Source of the DNA: Candidatus Odinarchaeota archaeon
Lineage (GTDB): Archaea; Asgardarchaeota; Baldrarchaeia; Baldrarchaeales; DXJG01
DNA: 10,887 nucleotides
Reading direction: 5' to 3'
Assembly (NCBI GenBank): GCA_021158895.1
Contig: JAGGSW010000014.1
Span: 1 to 10,887, forward strand
In this document: positions 1 to 5,396 of the stretch, one piece after another
How the letters are laid out: every line of letters begins with the position of its first letter
How positions within the stretch are numbered: the stretch's first letter is position 1
Notes under the pieces: model-generated
Told to the model about the DNA's origin: nothing
Seen by the model: only the letters and a program-made list of their open reading frames with translations
The model's database searches: none
Translations under genes and position numbers: made by a program

Positions 1-50
1 ATGTAAAAGTATTAATTGAGAATTACTTATGGAATAATTTAATCATACTA

Positions 51-56
51 GGAGGT
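51..56 (+). promoter_or_regulatory. Shine-Dalgarno site of cdc48
   Basis: GGAGGT lies 8 bases before the TTG codon at 65. This strong match to the 16S anti-SD fixes a TTG start that would otherwise be doubtful. Bases 1-64 hold only this leader; no confident TATA box can be assigned because the window begins here. Confidence 0.8.
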
Positions 57-64
57 CAAACTTC

Positions 65-2236
65 TTGGACGAGTTGCAACTAAGGGTTGCAGAGGCTAGG
101 CAAGAAGACGTAAATCGTTTTATTGTCAGACTTAGCAGTGAAGCAATGGAGAAATTGGGTGTTAAAACTGGCGATGTTATAGAAATTAAAGGCAGAAAAA
201 TAACTGCTGCAATAGTTTGGCCTGCTTATGATGAAGATCGAGATCAAGAAATTATCCGAATGGACGGTACGATAAGACATAATGCGGGTGTAAGTCTTGG
301 AGAAAAGGTTACTGTGAGAAAGGCAAATGAGAAGGAAGCTAAAACAGTTGTACTTTCACCAATTTCCACATCTATTCATAAAATGGATAAAAGTTTTGTA
401 ACATTTGTTAAAAGAAGGTTGCTAAACTGCCCCCTGACAAGGGGGGACGTAATAAATATACCATTATTGAAAAGAGCTTTAAGTTTTCGCATAATATCAA
501 CAAAGCCGGTAGGGGTAATAATAGTTACCGATAGGACCAATCTTATAGTTAGAGAAAGTGCTGAAGAAGCCGGTGCAATACCTTATGTGACATATGAGGA
601 TATTGGTGGTCTTCATGAGGCTATTCAGAGGATTAGGGAGATGGTTGAGTTGCCTTTGAAACATCCAGAGCTTTTCCAAAGGCTTGGTATAGATCCGCCA
701 AAAGGAGTGCTTCTTTTTGGTCCCCCTGGCTGTGGAAAAACATTGTTAGCTAGGGCTGTTGCAAATGAATCTGACGCATACTTTATCCACATAAATGGCC
801 CTGAGATAATGAGTAAGTTTTATGGTGAATCTGAAAAAAGGTTGAGAGAAATTTTTGAAGAAGCTAAGAAGAATGCTCCTAGTATTATTTTTATTGATGA
901 GATTGATGCTATTGCTCCTAAGAGGGAGGAGGTTACTGGTGAGGTTGAGCGTCGTGTTGTTGCTCAGCTTTTAGCTCTCATGGACGGTTTAAAGGCTAGA
1001 GGTCAGGTTATTGTTATTGGTGCTACTAATAGGCCTAATGCTTTGGATCCTGCTTTGAGGCGTCCTGGTCGTTTTGATAGGGAGATTGAAATCGGTGTTC
1101 CAGATAGGGATGGTCGCCGCGAAATCTTGCAAATTCATACCCGCGGCATGCCACTAGCAGAAGACGTAAACTTGGATAGGCTTGCGGATATGACTCATGG
1201 TTTTGTGGGAGCAGATTTAGCAGCACTATGCAGAGAAGCGGCTATGAAGGCTCTTAGAAGATATTTACCTGAAATAGATTTGGATGAGGAAGTAATACCT
1301 CCGCATGTACTTGAAAAAATTAAGATAACTATGAAGGATTTCCTTGATGCTTTAAAAGAAATACAACCCTCGGCTATTAGAGAGGTACTTGTGGAAGTAC
1401 CAAATGTTCATTGGGATGATGTAGGTGGACTTGAAGAAGTAAAGCGGGAGTTAAAGGAAGCTGTGGAATGGCCATTAAAACATCCAGAAGTATTTAAACG
1501 TATGGGTGTAGACCCGCCTAAAGGAATATTGCTCTACGGTCCCCCGGGAACTGGAAAAACACTTTTAGCTAAGGCTATAGCAACAGAAAGTGAAGCTAAT
1601 TTCATAAGTGTAAAGGGCCCCGAACTGATGTCAAAATGGGTTGGAGAATCTGAAAAAGCCGTAAGAGAGATCTTCAGAAAAGCACGTATGGTGTCTCCGG
1701 CAATAGTATTTTTTGATGAAATCGACTCTCTTGCACCTAGAAGAGGATTTACGAGTGAAACACAAGTTACAGAGCGAGTTGTAAGTCAGCTATTAACGGA
1801 ACTTGACGGACTTGAACCCTTAAGGGAGATAGTCGTGATAGCGGCTACTAGTAGACCAGATATGTTGGATCCGGCTCTTCTAAGGCCTGGAAGATTCGAT
1901 AGACTAATATATGTGCCACCACCAGATAAGAAGGCTCGTCTAGAAATACTGAAGATACATACGCGTAAAATGCCTATAGCTGACGATGTGGATCTCCTAA
2001 AACTTGCAGAAGCAACAAATGGCTTTGTTGGGGCTGATTTAGCAGCATTGTGTAGAGAAGCAGCAATGTTAGCCTTGAGAGAAGATATTGAGGCAAAAAT
2101 GGTAAGATGGAAACATTTTGAAAAAGCTTTGCAGAAAATACATCCAACTGTAACTCCTGAAGCAATAAGATGGTATGAAAGATTAAAGGAACAGTTTAAA
2201 CGTTTCCATCAGCTTCAACCCACTCCAACAGTTTAG
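65..2236 (+). CDS. cdc48: Cdc48/VAT-type AAA+ ATPase (p97 homologue)
   Basis: Cytosolic hexameric unfoldase that threads proteins, often to the proteasome. The 723-residue length is normal for archaeal VAT proteins. An N-terminal substrate-recruiting domain (about 1-172) is followed by two AAA+ modules. D1 (about 173-440) has Walker A GPPGCGKT at 219-226, Walker B IIFIDE at 274-279, sensor 1 Asn322 and the RRPGRFDR arginine-finger segment. D2 (about 455-705) has Walker A GPPGTGKT at 492-499, Walker B IVFFDE at 547-552 and LRPGRFDR. Two oddities: D2 sensor 1 reads ATSRPD, so Ser596 stands where Asn is usual, and codon choice in about 860-1090 differs sharply from the rest of the gene. The C-terminus (PTPTV) is not an HbYX proteasome-docking motif. 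Start is TTG with a good SD. A small wHTH gene follows 13 bases after the stop, probably in the same operon. Confidence 0.97.
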   Translation: MDELQLRVAEARQEDVNRFIVRLSSEAMEKLGVKTGDVIEIKGRKITAAIVWPAYDEDRDQEIIRMDGTIRHNAGVSLGEKVTVRKANEKEAKTVVLSPISTSIHKMDKSFVTFVKRRLLNCPLTRGDVINIPLLKRALSFRIISTKPVGVIIVTDRTNLIVRESAEEAGAIPYVTYEDIGGLHEAIQRIREMVELPLKHPELFQRLGIDPPKGVLLFGPPGCGKTLLARAVANESDAYFIHINGPEIMSKFYGESEKRLREIFEEAKKNAPSIIFIDEIDAIAPKREEVTGEVERRVVAQLLALMDGLKARGQVIVIGATNRPNALDPALRRPGRFDREIEIGVPDRDGRREILQIHTRGMPLAEDVNLDRLADMTHGFVGADLAALCREAAMKALRRYLPEIDLDEEVIPPHVLEKIKITMKDFLDALKEIQPSAIREVLVEVPNVHWDDVGGLEEVKRELKEAVEWPLKHPEVFKRMGVDPPKGILLYGPPGTGKTLLAKAIATESEANFISVKGPELMSKWVGESEKAVREIFRKARMVSPAIVFFDEIDSLAPRRGFTSETQVTERVVSQLLTELDGLEPLREIVVIAATSRPDMLDPALLRPGRFDRLIYVPPPDKKARLEILKIHTRKMPIADDVDLLKLAEATNGFVGADLAALCREAAMLALREDIEAKMVRWKHFEKALQKIHPTVTPEAIRWYERLKEQFKRFHQLQPTPTV

Positions 2237-2237
2237 T

Positions 2238-2244
2238 GGAGGTG
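2238..2244 (+). promoter_or_regulatory. Shine-Dalgarno site of the wHTH gene
   Basis: GGAGGTG begins 1 base after the cdc48 stop codon (TAG, 2234-2236) and ends 5 bases before the ATG at 2250. The closeness to the stop suggests translational coupling to cdc48. Confidence 0.7.
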
Positions 2245-2249
2245 TAGAA

Positions 2250-2516
2250 ATGCCAGTAAGACCACAAATATGGAACCTAACGCCGTTAAAAGTTCTGATT
2301 CTCCAAATTGTTAAAAAACATCAAGTAATGTTAGATAGCGATTTAGAACGGCAATTGCAGAAGTATGCGAAAAATTTGTCTCCAACAGAGTTGAATAAAG
2401 CATTACTCCAACTTGAGATAGAAGGACTTATACACGTTTCGCAAATAACAAAAACTAAGCGAAAAATTGAGGTAATAACCCCAGAAAAACAGTTTCTTAT
2501 AGCTGAAGAAGATTAA
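2250..2516 (+). CDS. Small winged-helix protein downstream of cdc48
   Basis: An 88-residue soluble protein that I cannot assign to a named family. The sequence reads as one winged-helix domain: helices at about 12-23 and 27-40, a likely recognition helix at about 45-60 (PTELNKALLQLEIEGL), then a basic beta-wing (ITKTKRKIEVI, about 65-76) and a short acidic tail. There is no signal peptide, membrane segment or cysteine cluster. It starts 13 bases after the cdc48 stop with a strong SD, so co-expression with cdc48 is very likely. It may bind DNA as a regulator. Equally, winged helices of this size act as protein-protein modules (as in ESCRT-II and proteasome-associated factors), so it could be a Cdc48 partner. 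Both roles are inference. The coding status is well supported by SD, spacing and fold pattern. Confidence 0.8.
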   Translation: MPVRPQIWNLTPLKVLILQIVKKHQVMLDSDLERQLQKYAKNLSPTELNKALLQLEIEGLIHVSQITKTKRKIEVITPEKQFLIAEED

Positions 2517-2666
2517 AAGCGCTCCAATTTTAAAAGTCTTGTAGCTATTTTAGAAAACGAATATCCAATTACTTTTGCTTAATATAGAAGCTGTGTGTAA
2601 TTTTATTAATATCAAATTGGCAAAAGACAATAAGGGCCGTAATAAATTGGCACATATCTAGCGTAT
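2517..2666 (+). other. Intergenic region with AAATTGGCA direct repeats
   Basis: About 150 bases without an ORF. AAATTGGCA occurs at 2614-2622 and again at 2644-2652, 30 bases apart. Inverted copies of its core, CCAATT, occur at 2524-2529 and 2565-2570. CTTTTGC at 2572-2578 can pair with GCAAAAG at 2620-2626. It presumably holds the 3' end of the cdc48 transcript and the pth2 promoter. No RNA gene is recognised. Confidence 0.35.
2602..2612 (+). promoter_or_regulatory. Possible TATA box for pth2-truD
   Basis: TTTATTAATAT lies about 70 bases before the pth2 start. A start of transcription about 25 bases downstream would leave a leader of roughly 45 bases. The region is AT-rich throughout, so this is a weak call. 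Confidence 0.3.
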
Positions 2667-2672
2667 GAGGTG
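2667..2672 (+). promoter_or_regulatory. Shine-Dalgarno site deciding the pth2 start
   Basis: GAGGTG lies 6 bases before GTG 2679. The motif itself contains an in-frame GTG at 2670, but that codon would have no SD of its own. The site therefore favours 2679 as the start. Confidence 0.7.
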
Positions 2673-2678
2673 TTAAAT

Positions 2679-3041
2679 GTGAGTAACTTCGAATATAAGC
2701 AGGTTATTGTAGTTAGAGACGACCTTAAATTAAGTAAGGGAAAATTAGCAGTCCAAGTAGCTCATGCATCGGTCACCGCTGCAGAGATAGCTAGGAATAA
2801 ATACGAGGAATGGTGGGAAAAATGGATGAAAGAAGGGCAAAAAAAGGTAGTTGTAAAAGTTAAAACCTTAGAAGACTTACTGGAATTAAAAAACAAAGCC
2901 GAAAAACTTGATCTACCCAATGCTTTAATAAGAGACTGCGGACTAACAGAAATCACTCCTGGAACTATAACAGCTCTTGCTATTGGTCCTGCTCCCGAGA
3001 AACTAATTGATAAATTGACTGGAATGCTCCCCTTATTGTAG
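2679..3041 (+). CDS. pth2: Peptidyl-tRNA hydrolase, archaeal Pth2 type
   Basis: Cleaves the ester bond of peptidyl-tRNA dropped by ribosomes, freeing tRNA for reuse; a small cytosolic enzyme. With the GTG start at 2679 it has 120 residues, the usual Pth2 length. Family marks are visible: an N-terminal strand KQVIVVRDDLKLSKGKLAVQ leading into VAHAS (Lys and His residues around 19-29), and the C-terminal RDCGLTEITPGTITALAIGP block (85-104) holding the conserved Asp86 and the PGT loop. Cys87 replaces the more common Ala of the DAG motif, which looks conservative. GTG at 2670, in the same frame, lies inside the SD and is a less likely start. truD follows 9 bases after the stop, so pth2 and truD form one transcription unit. 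The pairing makes sense because both act on tRNA. Confidence 0.95.
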   Translation: MSNFEYKQVIVVRDDLKLSKGKLAVQVAHASVTAAEIARNKYEEWWEKWMKEGQKKVVVKVKTLEDLLELKNKAEKLDLPNALIRDCGLTEITPGTITALAIGPAPEKLIDKLTGMLPLL

Positions 3042-3046
3042 GTGAG
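3040..3046 (+). promoter_or_regulatory. Shine-Dalgarno site deciding the truD start
   Basis: AGGTGAG overlaps the pth2 stop (TAG, 3039-3041) and lies 4 bases before GTG 3051. It contains the in-frame GTG at 3042, which has no SD upstream. The truD start is therefore read as 3051. Confidence 0.6.
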
Positions 3047-3050
3047 TCTT

Positions 3051-4409
3051 GTGAAAACTCAACGAATAGAGGAATTCATCGGCATTTATGGTTATGCGTC
3101 TAAAACAGAAGGTATAGGAGGTAAGATTAGAGAAAAAGTGGAAGATTTTATCGTTGAAGAAATCACTCCTGAAGGAGAAATTCTCAAGGTAGGAAAAGAT
3201 TACGGATTTAATGTTGAAAAACGTTCTAGATACTTAGTGTTTCTGTTAGAAAAGCATAATTGGGATACTTTTAAAGCAATTGATGTATTAGCTAGGCATT
3301 TAAATGTAAAACCGGAGAATTTTTCCTTTGCTGGTATTAAAGATAAAAGAGCGATAACAATACAACGCGTAAGCGTGTGGAGGGTGAGGCCTGAGGATTT
3401 ACTAAATGTTAAGATTAATGGTTTGTATATAAGGGGATGTTGGTATTCTGATAATAAGGTGAGTATTGGAGATCTCTGGGGCAATCATTTCCGAATTACA
3501 ATAAGAAAGATAAATCTTGATCAAAACGAAGCCCGACATCGTGTCAAAAGAGTGTTAAGTGAGATTGAAGAAATAGGTGGAGTTCCCAATTTCTTTGGGT
3601 TTCAGCGTTTTGGAACAAAAAGACCATTGAACCATATCATTGGTAAATACATAGTAAAAGGACAATTTAGGGATGCAGTTATCAAATTTTTGACAGAAAC
3701 AGCTCCTTATGAAGACAAAAAAACAAAGGAGGCAAGGCTTACTTTAAGAGAAGATTTGGATTTTAAAAAAGCCGCCGAAATATTCCCAGATTATTTATGG
3801 TATGAAAAGCGTATGTTAAAGTTTTTGGCTAATCATCCAAAAAGCTATATCTCTGCTTTGCGCCTGATACCTAAACAATTAAGAATTATGTTTACCCACT
3901 CCTATACTTCTTATCTTTTCAACAAGTTTGTTAGTTACAGGATGAAAATGGAAGCTTTAAACGAAGTTTTTGAAGGAGACATCGTATTAAAGTTAGATAA
4001 GAACGGTCTTCCATCCAATAAGGCACATGAAGTATCTAGCTCTAGCATTAAGGAGAAACAGAGAGACATAAAGACTGGTAGAGCTGTTATAGCATTGCCG
4101 TTAGTAGGTTATGGGATAAAGATTCCACGTGGAGAAATGGGAGAAATTATTAAGAGAGTATTAGAGGAAGAAGGAGTAAAGCCTGAAGACTTTCGAGTAA
4201 AATCTATGCCGGAACTAAGTGTAAAAGGAACTTATAGATCTATTATTTTGAAGATTAAAGATTTCAAAGTAATAGGACCTGTAGATGATGAATTAAACCC
4301 TAGTACACTTAAGATTCTCATGCAATTCGCTATTCCAAGGGGAGGATATGCAACTACAGTTTTAAGAGAATTTATGAAGCCCCGCGACCCTATTTTGTCT
4401 GGATTTTAA
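3051..4409 (+). CDS. truD: tRNA pseudouridine synthase TruD
   Basis: Makes pseudouridine in tRNA (position 13 in bacteria; archaeal members can have related sites), as a stand-alone enzyme. It has 452 residues from GTG 3051, within the range of archaeal TruD, which carries a large insertion domain. The opening KTEGIGGKIREKVEDFIVEE is the usual TruD N-terminus. FAGIKDKRAITIQ (about 93-105) holds the catalytic Asp98. NFFGFQRFGT (about 182-191) is the second family signature. The C-terminal half contains the TruD-specific insertion and ends with LPLVGYGIK and RGGYATTVLREF segments. A GTG at 3042 would add three residues, but it overlaps the SD. The gene is 9 bases from pth2 and probably cotranscribed. 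Its 3' end faces the Mop ORF on the other strand with only 21 bases between stop codons. Confidence 0.95.
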   Translation: MKTQRIEEFIGIYGYASKTEGIGGKIREKVEDFIVEEITPEGEILKVGKDYGFNVEKRSRYLVFLLEKHNWDTFKAIDVLARHLNVKPENFSFAGIKDKRAITIQRVSVWRVRPEDLLNVKINGLYIRGCWYSDNKVSIGDLWGNHFRITIRKINLDQNEARHRVKRVLSEIEEIGGVPNFFGFQRFGTKRPLNHIIGKYIVKGQFRDAVIKFLTETAPYEDKKTKEARLTLREDLDFKKAAEIFPDYLWYEKRMLKFLANHPKSYISALRLIPKQLRIMFTHSYTSYLFNKFVSYRMKMEALNEVFEGDIVLKLDKNGLPSNKAHEVSSSSIKEKQRDIKTGRAVIALPLVGYGIKIPRGEMGEIIKRVLEEEGVKPEDFRVKSMPELSVKGTYRSIILKIKDFKVIGPVDDELNPSTLKILMQFAIPRGGYATTVLREFMKPRDPILSGF

Positions 4410-4430
4410 CTTTTACTGACCATTGTGAAA

Positions 4431-4634
4431 TTATTTCTCAATCATTACTTCTGTTGCCTTAATGACAGCCTCTACAGTATCTCCTTTCTTTATATTTAAT
4501 TCCTTTATTGCATCCTTGACAATTACGGCAGTTATTATAGTTGGTGATGTCACTTTAATCTTCACTTTTGCTAGGAGTTCTCCTTTTTCGATGTCAATAA
4601 TTTCTCCTTCAACTTTATTCCTAGCACTTATCAT
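4431..4634 (-). CDS. Stand-alone Mop/TOBE domain (molbindin-like), probably the detached end of ModE
   Basis: A 67-residue protein from ATG 4634, consisting of one molybdate/tungstate-binding Mop (TOBE) domain. It opens MISARNKVEGEI, close to the usual SARN start of Mop domains, and ends with the beta-rich GDTVEAVIKATEVMIEK. Alternative starts upstream in the same frame are ATG 4646, which overlaps the modE stop (ATGGCTGA), and TTG 4658. No convincing SD precedes any of them. It closely resembles the Mop domain at the end of the upstream ModE. Deleting one base from the run of five T at 4649-4653 (A on the coding strand) would fuse the two ORFs into a HTH-Mop-Mop protein of about 259 residues, the size and layout of E. 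coli ModE. It is therefore either a molbindin made as a separate chain or a fragment created by a frameshift or sequencing error. Confidence 0.75.
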   Translation of the reverse strand: MISARNKVEGEIIDIEKGELLAKVKIKVTSPTIITAVIVKDAIKELNIKKGDTVEAVIKATEVMIEK

Positions 4635-4638
4635 GATA

Positions 4639-5211
4639 TCAGCCATCCTTTTTATCAACCATCACTTCTGTTGCTTTAATTATAGCTTTGACTTGATCTC
4701 CTTTTTTGAGTTTTAATTCTTCAACAGCTTCCCGGGTGATTATTGAGATAATAGTAACAGGAGTTTTTATTTTCATTTTAACTATAGCTGCATTATCATT
4801 TTCATCTATTTTAATAACTTCTCCTTTTATTCTGTTTCTTTTTTTAATTCTCAATCCATATGCTTCCCATAGCTCGGGATTCTGTAGGGCGAACTCTAAG
4901 AACTCTTCAAAACGTTTGTATTTCCTTAGAATGAATTCCCCTATTTCTGTTAGTTTCATTCCTCCCCCTCCTTTCGCCCCTCCCTTAAAGGTGATGACAA
5001 CTGGTCTGCCTATCCTTTTTTCTATTCTTTTTAAATATCCCCATGCATATCTATATGAAAGAGAAAGTTTCTTTGCAGCCGAAGATAACGATCCTCTGTC
5101 TTTTATAGTTTGGAGAAGTTCAGCTCCTCCCTTTCCTAGAATTGTATCACCTTTATACTCCAACCATACTTTAAATTTCGGTGTTATCTTTTCTACTTCA
5201 TTTTTCTTCAA
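4639..5211 (-). CDS. modE: ModE-type molybdate/tungstate-responsive transcriptional regulator (one Mop domain)
   Basis: DNA-binding sensor of molybdate or tungstate. It has 190 residues from TTG 5211; GTG 5220 lies inside the SD (AAGGTG) and is a less likely start. The N-terminal ModE winged helix spans about 10-110: ITPKFKVWLEYKG, then GSLSSAAKKLSLSYRYAWGY (40-59) as the HTH, a Gly-rich wing GGAKGGGGMKLTE (77-89), and a dimerising helix. One Mop/TOBE domain follows (about 125-185). E. coli ModE carries two Mop domains in about 262 residues. Here the second one is in a different frame immediately downstream. No molybdate transporter or molybdoenzyme gene is in this window, so its targets are elsewhere. 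A 7-2-7 palindrome at 5264-5279 upstream suggests autoregulation. Confidence 0.92.
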   Translation of the reverse strand: MKKNEVEKITPKFKVWLEYKGDTILGKGGAELLQTIKDRGSLSSAAKKLSLSYRYAWGYLKRIEKRIGRPVVITFKGGAKGGGGMKLTEIGEFILRKYKRFEEFLEFALQNPELWEAYGLRIKKRNRIKGEVIKIDENDNAAIVKMKIKTPVTIISIITREAVEELKLKKGDQVKAIIKATEVMVDKKDG

Positions 5212-5217
5212 ATTGCA

Positions 5218-5223
5218 CACCTT
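5218..5223 (-). promoter_or_regulatory. Shine-Dalgarno site deciding the modE start
   Basis: On the minus strand AAGGTG ends at 5218, 6 bases before TTG 5211. Its own GTG (5220) is in frame but has no SD before it. The spacing favours TTG 5211. Confidence 0.55.
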
Positions 5224-5263
5224 TTATAAAAGCGTTAAGAGGACAATCATCTTAGAGAATGAT

Positions 5264-5279
5264 AAGTAACTTGTTACTT
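5264..5279. promoter_or_regulatory. Palindrome upstream of modE, candidate operator
   Basis: AAGTAAC-TT-GTTACTT: perfect 7-base arms around a 2-base centre, about 53 bases before the modE start. It lies just downstream, on the minus strand, of a TATA-like GATAAAAGTT (5281-5290), where a bound repressor would block transcription. The GTTAC/GTAAC arms recall the GTTA...TAAC ends of bacterial ModE sites, but the match is loose. Confidence 0.5.
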
Positions 5280-5280
5280 T

Positions 5281-5290
5281 AACTTTTATC
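5281..5290 (-). promoter_or_regulatory. TATA-like element for modE
   Basis: GATAAAAGTT on the minus strand, preceded by CC as part of a possible BRE. It would place the transcription start near 5260, giving a leader of about 50 bases. Weak match in an AT-rich region. Confidence 0.3.
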
Positions 5291-5367
5291 GGTAAACATC
5301 ATAGTCTATTGGTTTTTAGTTATTTTTAAAATACTTCATTAATTCGGAATTTAGTTCAAAACCTATT

Positions 5368-5372
5368 AAAAA
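5368..5372 (-). terminator. T-run downstream of aspS
   Basis: On the minus strand a TTTTT tract begins 25 bases past the aspS stop codon. Archaeal RNA polymerase can terminate on oligo-T tracts of this length without a hairpin. Placement fits, but the signal is short. Confidence 0.35.
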
Positions 5373-5396
5373 GAAAGCAAGGTTCTTAATATAATT

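Noticed and set aside
3042..3050. truD start at GTG 3042
   Set aside because: That GTG is part of the AGGTGAG SD for GTG 3051 and has no SD of its own; the same reasoning applies to GTG 2670 (pth2), GTG 5220 (modE) and TTG 6737 (aspS).
4462..4716. 84-codon plus-strand frame opposite the Mop ORF
   Set aside because: Hydrophobic product arises from antisense reading of the Mop domain; no SD, and it spans the modE/Mop junction.
5222..5231. TTTTATAAAA as the modE TATA box
   Set aside because: It is a good TATA-like palindrome, but it ends at the SD, so transcription would begin inside the coding region; the element at 5281-5290 fits better.
4706..5269. 187-codon plus-strand frame opposite modE
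   Set aside because: It is the antisense of a clearly recognisable ModE gene; the product is Ser/Phe/Ile-rich with no SD or family resemblance.
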